From assembly GCA_037957365.1 (NCBI GenBank), contig JARHVA010002007.1:186001-250000 (forward strand): 64,000 nucleotides of DNA. Direction: 5' to 3'. Each line of letters begins with the position of its first letter. Position 1 is the stretch's first letter. This document shows positions 1 through 11,621 of this stretch, piece by piece. Source of the DNA: Torreya grandis. Its lineage: Eukaryota; Streptophyta; Pinopsida; Cupressales; Taxaceae. Made by a program: the position numbers and the translations under genes. The notes under the pieces were generated by a model. It had not been told where the DNA came from. It searched no databases and was given only the letters and a program-made list of their open reading frames with translations.

Positions 1-457
1 GACTTGGTACATGGGGACATTACAAGCCCACCCTTCCTAGAATTGTTTGCCCACAAGCAATGCACCGTCGGATGTTCAAGTGACTCTGGCCCCTCCCAAG
101 TAGCATCCTCTGTGGGTAGGCTCCTCCAACGGACTAAATACTCTGTGATGGTCCTATTCCTCAATCTCTTCTCCTGTGTGTCGATAATGGCATTTAGAAC
201 CAATACAAGTTCCCCCTCATCATCCAGGGTGGCAAATCAACGGATCATGTAACACGTTGTCCAGGCACCTTTTTAAGGCAAGACACATGGAAAACATTGT
301 GAATCCAACTGCCTGCTGGTAACTCCAACTCAGAGGCCACCTCTCCAATTCTCCTCAATACTTTATACAGCCCACAGAAGTAAGGATTGAGCTTTTCAAC
401 CCCACTTCATTTCAGGAAGTTTGCCTATAAGGCTGCAAGCATAGAAAAATCATAGTT
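1..457 (-). mobile_element. Ty3/gypsy chromovirus integrase C-terminus and chromodomain (partial)
   Basis: Read on the minus strand, an open frame carries the end of a chromovirus pol. The segment before the chromodomain reads [17 protein letters not shown] and then [15 protein letters not shown], typical of the integrase C-terminal region of plant chromoviruses. About 50 residues later comes a chromodomain core, EYLVRWRSLPTEDATWEG. The chromodomain is thought to guide integration to chromatin. The frame is open across most of the segment, so this piece is less decayed than many others here. It stops abruptly near 457, where the LTR of an unrelated plus-strand element begins. The rest of integrase is not adjacent. 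The remainder may be the gag/LTR piece at 11622-13838 or the integrase piece ending near 13870. Confidence 0.85.
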
Positions 458-1820
458 TGTAACTTCCACCCTATGTGGGTTGGCCAAGAAAAGAGAGTTG
501 TCTTGCATGTTTAGTGTCTTGAAAAAGGAGAAATGCATGTAAGAGAGAAGGGGAGAGTACTAGAAGGTTAGAGGAGAGTAGAACTTCGAAGAACAAGGGT
601 AGAGAGTTCCAAGAAATATCAAGAATTGAATGAACTCTACATACCTTACAAATTTTGTACATAGTCTGTGCATATGTTTAAGAGAATTGAAGGTGTTTGA
701 AGAACAATTATTGAATCTCAATGTTTTCTATGAAGGTAAGTGCTATTGTTTGTTGTTATTCATGCTGATCTTAAGCTTTTATGATCATTGTTCACTTGAC
801 AAAATGGTAACCTATAGTACAGTCCATTTGATAGCAAATTCTATGTTTACACAGTCCTACATGACAAGCAAATTTGCATAGTTGATCATCGTTTGAGGGT
901 TCTTGAGTGGTTTGAAGCATAACCATAAGTAGAGAATTTGTTATTAATGAGAATAAGCATTGTGGAGGCTCAGAGATCCATTTATAAGTCCAAGTTTCCA
1001 CCCAACTTGCATTTTTCTACACACAATCCTCTAAAGAGCAACACAGAATTCTGAAACAGTGTATGTTGGAGCCTTATCGGGATCAATCAAAGACAAATAA
1101 CTATTGGAATAGTTAGTACCTAACTGTACAGTACGGTCACGATGTCTGTGTCATTGGAATAGGCCTAGAGACACCTAATTGCCAAGAAGGGCGTAAGAGA
1201 AAATGTATTTCCATTGAGAGTTGTGACCTAAGATTTTAGGTGAAGCTGAACAGGGATAACGTGTATCTAAATATGTCTTTAGTTTGTCTGAACCCTCTAT
1301 AAATTTGTCAAACCTACTAGATTTTTACTAAAACAGGGCTACAAGGAAAGAGACCTTACAGAGGAAAGAGGGACTCGTGTGAGAGTACTAACCCTGAAAT
1401 GGAAGATACTGATTGGATGTGTATGGGAGTTCAAATAAGCAGGTGGATGGCCATAAGAGCCCTTGTGGAAAGACAAGAACCTTGGATCCATGTTTTAGGC
1501 TTTTAAGCATATGTACCTATATCAAAGAGAGACAGTTTGAAGAAAGAATGGAGTGAGGTTTTGGATAATGTATGAGACGATGATGATGGTGACAAGATGA
1601 AGAGAGTGCAAAGGTAGATGAAGGGTGATGAGTCTTGGCGTGACTGAAGGACTAGCTAAGGAGACTTATGAGCCTAGTAAAGGCAATAATAGACAAGAGT
1701 GTCAAGGTTCAATCAAAGTCCCCACATGAATCAAGCAAATCAGAGGATAGAGAAATGTTTGAGGCATAAATCAGAGCTACGATGATGGATGAGGTATGTG
1801 TAGGCATCAACTCTACATCA
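458..1820 (+). repeat. LTR 1 of the pol-less element
   Basis: About 1.36 kb. It starts TGTAACTTCCACC and ends ACTCTACATCA just before the first PBS. It aligns along its length with 5118-6710 and 10032-11621 but lacks about 230 bp near 1108, where the other two carry a segment that includes GTTGAGGGGAGTTGGGACAG. The start could be 2-3 bases earlier because GTT precedes TGTAA at all three copies. Confidence 0.75.
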
Positions 1821-1822
1821 AG

Positions 1823-1837
1823 TGTTATCAGAGCAAG
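1823..1837 (+). other. Primer binding site, tRNA-iMet type (copy 1)
   Basis: TGTTATCAGAGCAAG lies two bases after the LTR end. It differs at one base from the usual plant retroelement PBS core TGGTATCAGAGC. Confidence 0.75.
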
Positions 1838-2107
1838 TAAGCTCTTGGAATAGTTTATAATTTTGAGTATTAACTTGCAAAGTTTAGGTTGCTATTTGAA
1901 GTTGCATGAAGTTAAGTTACAGGGATGAGTTAGAGAGGCAGAAAAAAGTAAGAGTTTGTGATAGAAGAGCAGCCCTAAGAAGAGAGAAGAAAGACTCCAA
2001 GAAGAGTTGTTCCAAGGTAAAAAAGACTTAGACACGATTGTTAATAGACCAAGTAGAAAAGAGAATCTAAGTTGAGACACCAAAGCAAGGTGAAAAAGAC
2101 TTGCTTG

Positions 2108-4740
2108 TAAGAAGACAAAGATAGAGAAGGCAAAGGAGACGAAGGGCTTGGCTGAGTTAGAGTACCACAATGAGAGAAAGAGGAAGACCCAAAAAAAAAA
2201 GGGTTGGTTGTTGAAGAGAAGATGAGTGAGATAGATCAAAGGTTAGAGAGAATAAAGCTATTGGTGGAGCTCATGCAAGAAGAGGAAAGCCAATGTAATC
2301 GTTGAGTAATGAATAAGAAGAGAGTTAAGTGGCCTATAAGGCTACTCATAGAAAGAAGAAGAAAGATTGTCATGAGAGACAATGAAAAGCAAAAGTTGTT
2401 ATCTAGACAGCTCAAAGAGGAGATGAAAAAGTTCATGATAAATGAACAAGCTGGTAGACAAGAGGAAGGTGTGCGACACCTTAAGGAGAATGAAATAGTC
2501 ATGGAGGCAAAGCAACCTAAGAAAAAGAAGATGGAGGCAAACAAGTCTCAAACTTTTAAATCTTATGATTTCATGTTATATGTGCATGCAGGTATCAAAA
2601 TGAAACAAGAAAAACTCCATTTTGAAGACATAAAACTTGAAAGCATAAAGGAAAGCATGCATAAACAACATGTTTATGTTGAAGAAGAGATTGATTGGGC
2701 AGCCATATATAGAAGTACAGTAATTTGTCACCCCGAAAGAGGAGAGATGTTTGAAGAAGGAGATCTTCAAAAAGAAGGATGCCTCATTCAAGGCATAAAA
2801 GATATAGAAATGAATCAAGAGGATGGATTCAAGATATATGAAGATCAGAAGTCTGAAATTGTATTGCAAGAAGCAATCAAAGAGCTTGCACAAGAGATTG
2901 TAGGTGATGGCGAATTGCTAGATAAGCAACAAGACCAATCATTTGTCTATAAGAGTTGGGAACAATCGCAAGCAGAGATGGCAGCTTTGGAGGATGCTGT
3001 CGACAATGGAGAAAAGGACCAAATCAGTCCTAGAACAACAGTCAAAAATATGAGTAATAGGTATGAGTCAATTGAGACTTGAGAGAAAGAGTGATGGATG
3101 AGGCAGCATACATCATGGAGCTCCAAGGTATACAAACTGATTTGCAACAAGGAGTGTCTAGCTTGACTCATGATGGAGACGAAACCCAATTACAAGTGAT
3201 GGTAGAAGCTATACAAGAGCACAATGAAGAAGAGGAGTTGATTTGGAGAAAATTGATACAAGAGGCTGAAGTTGACTTATTAGAGTTCCTAAGTCAAGGT
3301 GCAAAGAAGGTGGAAGTTGTCATAAATGAGCTAGAGGCAAAATTTCAAGATGAAGAAAAGAAGATTTCAAGGTCAAAGAACATGTTGTCCATTGAGATAC
3401 TTCAAGAAGATGAAGTTACAGATCATACAAAATCAGAAAAAAATAATGAATTGCAGCCAAGAAGATGGACAAGTATGGGTACAAGGTGATGCAAACAAAG
3501 TTACAAGCAAAGGTAAGGCAAAAGTCATGAACAAGTTGAGCATAGAATCATCTGGGATGATCTCTAAGCATCCATTGGCAGCTAATGATGCAAGTAAAGA
3601 ACAGAGATTAAGAGGACAAGAACTTAAAAAGATGAGAAAGAAGCCTAGAGAGGCTTGGAAGAAGAACACAAGAACAAAAGGATGGAAAAGACCATGAGGT
3701 CCTTGAAGAGTCTAACAAGTCTCATGAATGCAATTTGATGGATACTAAACATGATGGTGCAGTTATGGATATGCAAAAGAGGGAGTCAATCCATGATCCC
3801 ATGGAGAAGAGAAGCAATGAGGTACAAGAGTTCATCATAGAACCAAGGAAAGAGGAGGACAGCCATGTTCCTCACAAAAGAAGTGATAGGATGAAGAATG
3901 CTTGTTTCGAGTGAGACAAAATCAGTCCTAAGATAATCCCAGAAAGGAGTAAGAGTATGATAGCATTGAGAGAGCAAAGAGAAGGCAGCCTTAGCCCAAG
4001 AATCAGTGTGAATAGCATGCCAAGAATTAAAGAGCAAAGACTCATGGAAGGAGAGATACAAGCAAGTGAGCAAGAGAACAAGCAAATGAAGATAGAACAA
4101 GGTAAGAAGTCAATTTATTCAATTGGTAATATTGCAGCTGAAATAGTTGGAGGTATGCGTGATGAAAGCAAGAGGAAAAGCTTCCAAGAAGTGTGGTGTT
4201 ATGATGAGCACAATTTGGTCAAGGAGTTGTCATTACAAGACAAGCTAAGAGGCTATGAGAAGACTCACCATGAGAAGGTGGAGTATCCTGAAAAAGCAAC
4301 TAAAGAAGATATCAAAGATGAATGACGAACTGAGGCATGAAAAGCCATTGGAGCATGAAGACCGAGGAGAAAGCATTGTTAAGAAGCAAGACCAACAAAG
4401 AGTGGTTGAACAAATCATGACCAATGTAGAAGAAAGTCATGGAGTAGGAGCAAGGCTGAAGAATGAGAACCAGCCATTTAAGGCAGAACATGATGAAGAG
4501 AAATTTGAGATGGAGGACACAGAAGAGACGGTGGAAAAAGAGTTGCAGCAGGTCATATACTACATGGAGATAGAGGATGAGTTGGTAAAGAAGCTAGACA
4601 AGGCAAGAAGACAAAGACAAAGAAACCAGCTGAGGACAAAAGAGAAAGACGAGGAGCAATAGTAAGAGAAGCTCAAAAGATCATAGGAGGAAGAATTGGA
4701 AAGCAAAAAAGTAGTTAGACAAAGTACATTTTAGCAGGAG
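2108..4740 (+). pseudogene. Unassigned Glu/Lys-rich ORF of the pol-less element, copy 1 (broken)
   Basis: This stretch encodes a highly charged, probably coiled-coil protein split by stops and frameshifts into open pieces at 2309-3082, 3079-3489, 3957-4325 and 4255-4662. It parallels copy 2 throughout. A stop at 3080 (GAGACTTGA) corresponds to GAGACTCAA in copy 2, so this copy has an extra nonsense change. Shared landmarks are RVKWPIRLL near the start, ENEIVMEA, HNEEEEL and LIQEAEVDLLEFL in the middle, and LDKxxxQRQRNQLR near the end. It resembles no gag, pol, env or host family that I recognise. No catalytic motif, zinc finger, signal peptide or membrane segment is visible. A captured host fragment or a diverged structural protein are both possible. 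Confidence 0.55.
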
Positions 4741-5117
4741 CTCAAATTTTCTCACTTACAGAGCTTGATGCAAAGCATCACAAGGCAACATAAGATGTTA
4801 GTCTCTTTGAGGGTTTCATGATAGCCATTTCTAGTTTGATTTGGGTGTTAGAGGTCTTATAGGGAGCCTTAGGATGTTTTAGAGTCATTGAAAGTCTTGA
4901 GTTTGTGTGTTATTTGCTCTTCTAGAGTTTCCTGCCAAAAAGCAAGATTTGAAAATTTGAATTTCTAATAAGGCCTTGTTTGGTGTTTTGAGGTTTTGTG
5001 TGAAATCTAAAGATTGGTAAATACTGTAAAGGGTCCTATTAGGTCTTAGAAGAGTGTTTTAGAGGTTTTTCAACGTGCACATCATGAAGAGAACAATGTA
5101 AGCAAGAATCTTCGGTT

Positions 5118-6710
5118 TGTAACTGCCACCTTACATAGGTTGAACAAGAAAAGAGAGTTGTCTTGCATGTTTGGTGTCTTGAAAAAGGAGAAATGCATGT
5201 AAGAGAGAAGGGGAGAGTAGTAGAAGGTTAGAGGAGAGTAGAACTTCAAAGAATAGGGGTGGAGAGTTCCAGGAAGATCAAGAATTGAATGAACTCTACA
5301 TACCTTACAAATTATACATAGTTTGTGCATATGTTTAAGAGAATTGAATAAAGAAAGGCGTTTGACGAACAATTATTGAATCTCGGTGTTTCCTATGAAG
5401 GTAAGTGCTATTGTTTGTTGTTATTCATGCTGATCTTGAGTTTTTATGATCATTGTTCACCTGACAAGGTGGTATCCTACAGTACAGTCCATTTGAGAGC
5501 AAATTTTGTATTTACACAATCCTACATGACAAGCAAGTTTGCATAGTTGATGATTGTTTGAGGGTTCTTGAGTGGTTTGAAGCATAACCATATATAGAGA
5601 ATTTGTTATTAGTGAGAATAAGCATTGTGGAGGCTCATAGATCCGTTTATAAGTCCAAGTTTCCACCCAACTTGCATTTTTCTACAGGCAGTCCTCTAAA
5701 GAGCAACACAGAATTTTGAAACAGTGTATGTTGGAGCCTTATTGGGATTGATCAAAAACAAATAACTTTTGGAGAAGTTGAGGGGAGTTGGGACAGACCT
5801 CACACAGGGCTTAGAAAGGTTTGAAGTGTCTTGAAACTCAATTTAGCCCTTTTTTTATGCTCTCAGCCACCTACAGGTCTGTGTTCAACTAGACCTAGGG
5901 TTTGAATCTTACATTATTCATAACTTGACTTTCCACCTTTGAAATTTAATGAAACTTTAGGATCCTATGTTATTTGGCATCATCTAAAGGATTTTGGAGT
6001 TTGAGTCAGTACCTGATGGTACAGTACGGTCACCAGGTCTGTGTCATTAGAATAGGCCTAAGGAGACCTCACTGTCAAGAAGGGTCTAAGAGAAAATGTA
6101 CTTCCATTGAGAGTTGTGACCTAAGATTTTAGGTGAACCTGAAGGGGGGTTAATGGGTATCCAAATTTGTCTTAGTTTGTCTAGAATCCCTGTAGATTGG
6201 TCAAACCTACTAGATTTATGCTAAAACAGGGCTACACGGAAAGAGGCCTTAAAGAAGAAAGAGGGAGTTGTGTGAGAGTACTAACCCTAAGATTGAGGAT
6301 ATTGATTGGATGTGTATGGGAGCTCAAATAAGCAGGTGCATGGTCATAAAAGCCCTTGTGAAAAGACAAGAACCTTGGATCCATGTTTTAGGCTTTTAGG
6401 CCTATGAACCTATATCAAAGAGAGCTAGAAGTTTGAGGAAAGAAAGGAGAGTGAGGTTTTGGATATTGTGTATGAGATGATGATGATGGAGACAAGATGA
6501 AGAGAGCACAGAGGTAGATGAAGGGTGATGAGTCTTGGAGTGAGAGAAGGACTAGCTAAGAAAAAGAATTATGAGCCTAGTGAAGGCAATAATAGACGAG
6601 TGTCAAGATTCAATCAAAGTACCTGCATGAATCAAGCAAATCAGAGGATAGAAAAATGTTTGAGGCATAAATCAGAGCCAAGATGATGGATGAGGTATGT
6701 GTAGGCATCA
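5118..6710 (+). repeat. LTR 2 (shared middle LTR) of the pol-less element
   Basis: About 1.59 kb. It begins TGTAACTGCCACC and ends GTAGGCATCA. It lacks the terminal ACTCTACATCA present in LTRs 1 and 3. It serves both as 3' LTR of the first interior and 5' LTR of the second. Confidence 0.75.
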
Positions 6711-6712
6711 AG

Positions 6713-6727
6713 TGGTATCAAAGCATG
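6713..6727 (+). other. Primer binding site, tRNA-iMet type (copy 2)
   Basis: TGGTATCAAAGCATG lies two bases after the end of LTR 2. It differs at one base from the TGGTATCAGAGC core, at a different position from copy 1, so the ancestral PBS was probably the exact plant consensus. Confidence 0.8.
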
Positions 6728-7007
6728 TAAGCTCTTGGAATAGTTTATGATTTTAAATATTAACTTTCAAAGTTTAGGTTGCTATTTGAGATTGCATGAA
6801 GTTAAGTTGCAGAAATGAGTTAGAGAGACAGAAAAAAGTAAGAGTTTGTGATTGAAGAGCAGCCCTAAGAAGAGAAAAGAAAGAATCCAAAAAGAGGAGT
6901 TATTCCAAGGTGAAAAAGACTTGGACAGGAGTGTCAATAGACCAGGTAGAGAAGAGAACCTAGGTTGAGACACCAAAGCAACATGAAAAAGAGTTGCTTG
7001 TGAGAAG

Positions 7008-9700
7008 ATGAAGATAAAGAAGACAAAGGAGAGGAAGGGCTTGGCTGAATTAGAGTACCACAGTGAGAGAAGTAGGAAGGAAGACTCAAATAGAAAAGGG
7101 TTGGTTGTTGAAGCGCAGATGAGTGAGATAGATGAAAGGTTAAAGAAGATAAAGCCCTTGATAGAGCCCATGCAAGAAGAGGAAAGCCAATGGTATGACT
7201 AAGTAATGAAGAAGAAGAGAGTTAAGTGGCCTATAAGGCTACTCGTGGAGAGAAGAAAAAAGATTGTCATGAGAGACAATGAGAAGCAAAAGAAGTTGCT
7301 ATGTAGGCTGCTCCAAGAGGAGATGAAAAAGTTCGTGATAGATGAACAAGTTGGTAGACAAGAGGAAGGTGAGCAGCACCTCAAGGAGAATGAGATAGTC
7401 ATGGAGGCAACGCAATGTACGAAGGATAAGATGGGGGCAAACAAGCCTCAAGCTTTTAAATCTTATAATTTCTTATCATGTGTGCATGTAGTTACAAAAG
7501 TGAAGCAAGAAGTCCATTTTGAGGACATAAAACTTGAAAGCATGGAGGAAAGCAAGCATGAACAACATACTTATGTTGAAGAAGAGATTGATTGGGCAAC
7601 CATGTATAGAGGTATAGTGATTTGTCAGCTTGAAAGAGGAGAGATGCTTGAAGAAGGAAATCCTCAAGAAGAAGGATGCCTCATTCAACGCATAAAAGAA
7701 ATAGAAATGAATCAAAAAGATGGAGTCCAGAGATATGAAGATCAGAAGTCTGAAATTGTATTGCAAGAAGAAGTCAAAGAGCTTGCACAAGAGATTGTAG
7801 GTGATGGTGAGTTCCTAGATGAGCAACAACACCAATCATTTGTCTATGAGAGTTGGGAACAATTGCAAGCAGAGATGGCAGCTTTGGGGGATGCTATCAA
7901 CAATGGAGAAAATGACCAAATCTGTCCTACAATAGCAGTCGAAGATATGAGCAATGGGCATGAGTCAATGGAGACTCAAAAGAGAGAAATAGTGATGGAT
8001 AAGGCAACATACATCATGGAGCAGCGAGGTATACAAACTGATTTGCAGCAGGAAGGAGTGTGTAACTTAACTCATAATGGAGATGAAGCCCAATTACAAG
8101 TGATGGTACAAGTTATGCAAGACCACAATGAAGAAGAGGAGTTGATGTGGAGAAGATTGATACAAGAAGCTGAAGTTGACCTATTAGAGTTCCTAAATCA
8201 AAGTGCAAAGAAGGTGGAAGCTGTCATAAATGAGCTAGAGGCAGAATTTCAAGATGAAGAAAAGAATATTTCAAGTTCAAGGAGCATGTTACACATTGAG
8301 ATACTTCAAGAAGATTAAGTTGCATGTCATACAAAGGCAGAAAATCAGAAAAATGTAATGAGTTGCAGCCAAGAAGATACTAAGTATGGCTATAAGGTGA
8401 TGCAAACAAAGTTACGAGCCAAGTTAAGCCAAAAGCCATGAACAAGTTGAGTATAGAATCATGTGGGATGATCTCTAGGCATCCATTGGCAGCTAATGAT
8501 GCAAGTAAAGAACAAAGATTAAGAGGACAAGATGAAGAACTTAAGAAGATGAGAGAGAAGACTAGAGAGACTTGGAAGAACACAAGAACAAGAGAGAATG
8601 GAAAAGACCTTGAGGTCCTTGAAGAGACTAGCAAATCTCATGAACGCAATTTGATGGATACTAAACGTGATGGTGCAGGTATGAATATGTTAAAGAGAGA
8701 GTCACTCCATGATCCCATGGAGAAGAGAAGCAATGAGGTACAAGAGCTCATCATAGAGCCAAGGAAAAAGGAGGACAGCCATGTTCCTCACAAAGGAAGT
8801 GATAGGATGAAGAATGCTTGTTTGGAGGACAAGATCAGTCCTAAGGTAATCCCAAGAAGGAGTAAGAGTATGATACCATTGAGAGAGCAAAGAGAAGGCA
8901 GCCTTGGCCTAAGAATCAGTCCAAATAGCATGCCAAGAATTAAAGAGCAAAGACTCATGGAACAAGAGCTACAAGCAAGTGAGCAACAGAATAAGCAAAT
9001 GAAAATAGAACAAAGTAAGAAAATTTATTCAATTTATGGTAATACTGCAGCTGAGTTAGTTGGAGGTATGCATGATGAAAGCAAGAGGAAAAGTTGTCAA
9101 GACATGTGGTGTTATGATGAACATATTTAAGGAGTTGTCATTACAAGACAAGCTAGGAGGCTATGAGAAGACTCGCCATGAGAAGGTGGAATACCCTGAA
9201 GAGGCAGCGAAAGAAAATATCAAAGAGAGTTTGACAAGGATGAAAAAAGAACTGAGGCATGAGAAGCCATTAGAGCATGAAAACCAAGGAGAAAGCATTG
9301 TTAAGAAGCAAGACCAACAAGGAGTGCTTGAAAAATCATGACCAATATAGAAGGAAACCATGGAGTAGGAGCAAGGATGAAGAATGAGAACCAACCATAT
9401 GAGGCAGAACATGAATTGAAATCTGAGATGGAGATAGAAGATTAAGTGGATAAAGAGTTGTAACTGGTCATATACTTCATGGAGATAGAGAATGAGTTGG
9501 CAAAGAGGCTAGACAAAACAAAAAAACAAAGACAAAGGAACCAACTGAGGAGAAAAAAGAAAGACAGGAGGAGCTACAGCAAGAGAAGCTCAAAAGATCA
9601 TAGGAGGAAGAATTGGAAAGCAAGGAAGAAGTTAGACAAAGTACATGTGAGCACGAGCTCAAAGTTTTCCACATACGGAGCTTGATGCAGAGCATCACAA
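7008..9700 (+). pseudogene. Unassigned Glu/Lys-rich ORF of the pol-less element, copy 2 (best preserved)
   Basis: The longest open piece is 7206-8318 (370 residues). It is preceded in the same frame by 7008-7202 and followed, after frame changes, by 8438-9130, 9060-9341 and 9479-9685. Allowing for the breaks, an ancestral product of about 800-900 residues is likely. Composition is dominated by Glu, Lys, Gln, Met and Arg with very few Pro or Gly, as expected for long helices or coiled coil. The last piece ends in a basic tail (NQLRRKKKD, RRKNWKARKKLD). A stop at 7199-7201 sits where copy 1 has a different stop codon, so both may have decayed from one sense codon, or the ORF may start at the ATG at 7206. 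I do not recognise the family. No pol domain is present on either strand of this interior. Confidence 0.6.
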
Positions 9701-10031
9701 AGCAACATAAGATATTAGTGTCTTTGAGTGTTTCATGATAGCCATTTCTAGATTGATTTGGGTGTAGAGGTCTTATAGGGATCCTTAGGACATTTTAGAG
9801 TCATTGGAATTCTTGAGTTTGTGTGTTATTTGCTCTTCTAGAGTTTCCTGCCAAAAAGCAAGATTTGAAAATTTGAATTTATAATAAAGCCTTGTGAGGT
9901 GTTTTGAGGTTGTGTGAAATTTGAAGGTTGGTAAGTATTGTAAAGAGTCCTATTAGGTCTGAGAAAAGTGTTTTAGAGGTTTTTCAACGTGCACATCATG
10001 AAGAAAACAATGTAAGCAAGAATCTTGGGTT

Positions 10032-11621
10032 TGTATCTGCCACCCTATGTGGGTTCGCCAACAAAAGAGAGTTGTCTTGCACATTTGGTGTCTTGAAAAA
10101 GGAAAAATGCATGTAAGAGAGAAAGGGTGAGTAGTAGAAGGTTAGAGTTGACTAGAACTTCGAAGAACAAAGGTGGAGAGTTCCAGGAAAGATCAAGAAT
10201 TGAATGAACTATGCATACCTTACAAATTCAATACATGATCTATGCATATGTTTAAGAGAATTGAATAAAGAAAGGTGTTTGAAGAACAAGTATTGAATCT
10301 CAGTGTTTCCTACGAAGGTAAGTGCTATTGTTTGTTGTTATTCATGTTGATCTTGAGTTTTTATGATCATTGTTTAGTTGACAAGGAGGTAACCTACAGT
10401 ACAATCCATTTGAGAGCAAATTTTGTATTTACACAATCCTACATGACAAGCAAGTTTGGATAATTGATGATCGTTTGAGGGTTCTTGACTGGTTTGAAGC
10501 ATAACCATAAGTAGAGAATTTGTGGAGGCTTAGAGATCCATTTATAAGTCCCAAGTTTCCACCCAACTTGCATTTTTCTACACACAGTCCTCTAAATAGC
10601 AACACAAAATTTTGAAACAATGTATGTTGGAGCCTTATGGGATTGATCAAAGACAAATAATTGTTGGAGAAGTTGAGGGGAGTTGGGACAGACCTCACAC
10701 AAGTCTTAGAAAGGTTTGAAGTGTCTTGAAACTCAATTTAGCCCTTTTTCTATGCTCTCGACCACCTACAAGGCTGTGTTGAACTGGACCTAGGGTTTGA
10801 ATCTTGCATTTTGCAAAACTTGAGCTTCCACCCTTAAAATTTTATAAAACTTTGGGATCCTATATTATTTGGCACGATCTAAAGGATTTTGGAGTCTTGA
10901 GTCAGTACCTGACCGTATGGTGCGGTCACCAAGACTGTGCCATTGGAATAGGCCTAAAAAGACCTAATTGCCAAGAAGGATGTAAGAGAAAATGTACTTC
11001 CATTGAGAGTTGTGCCCTGAGAGTTTAGGTGAACCTGAAGGGAGATAATGAGTATCCAAATATGTCTTTAGTTTGTCTAGAATCTTTGTAGATTGGTCTA
11101 ACCTACTAGATTTATGCTAAAACAGGGCTACAAGAAAAGAGTCCTTAAATAAGAATGAGGGAGTCGTGTGAGAGTACTAACCCTGAGATTGAGGATACTG
11201 ATTGGATGTGTATGGGAGTTCAAATAAGCAGGTGGATGGTCATAAGAGCCCGTGTGAAAAGACAAGAACCTTGGATCCATGTTTTAGGCTTTTAAGCCTA
11301 TGTACTATATCAAAGAGAGCAACAAGTCTGAGGAAAGAATGGAGAGTGAGGTTTTGGATATTGTGTATGAGATGATAATGATGGTGACAATATGAAGAGA
11401 GTGGAGAGGTAGATGAAGGGTGATGAGACTTGGAGTCAGTGAAGAAGGACTAGCTAAGAAGGAGACTTATGAGCCTAGTGAAGGCAAGATTAGACAAGAG
11501 TGTCAAGATTCAATCAAAGTACCTGCATGAATCAAGCAAATCAGAGGATATAGAAATGTTTAAGGCAGAAATCAGAGCCAGGATGATGGATGAGGTATGT
11601 GTAGGCACCAACTCTACATCA
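10032..11621 (+). repeat. LTR 3 of the pol-less element
   Basis: About 1.59 kb, beginning TGTATCTGCCACC and ending ACTCTACATCA. No PBS follows; instead the sequence passes directly into minus-strand chromovirus gag. This end therefore marks the right boundary of the array. Confidence 0.75.

Larger units (their letters stand above)
458..11621 (+). mobile_element. Two-copy array of a pol-less LTR retroelement (LTR-internal-LTR-internal-LTR)
   Basis: Three related LTRs (458-1820, 5118-6710, 10032-11621) alternate with two related interiors (1821-5117, 6711-10031). Each interior begins with a primer binding site resembling the initiator tRNA-Met complement. Each LTR begins TGTAAC or TGTATC, and the outer two end in CTACATCA, fitting the TG...CA rule. 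Neither interior contains protease, RT, RNase H or integrase motifs in any frame I could read; both carry a long Glu/Lys-rich ORF instead. This is the layout of a large non-autonomous (LARD-like) element. The flanks are integrase on the left and gag on the right of minus-strand chromovirus DNA, and the 5-bp flanks (TAGTT and TGTAA) do not match, so this is not one simple insertion. Confidence 0.8.

Noticed and set aside
4..252. Plus-strand ORF of 82 residues
   Set aside because: The minus strand carries a clear integrase/chromodomain frame over the same bases.
2309..3082. Ordinary host gene encoding a coiled-coil protein
   Set aside because: The ORF lies between LTRs, is repeated with the element, and contains stops and frameshifts in both copies.
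458..11621. Simple tandem duplication of a 4.7-kb genomic segment
   Set aside because: The third partial unit stops exactly where the PBS would begin and each interior starts with a PBS, so an LTR-element array fits better.
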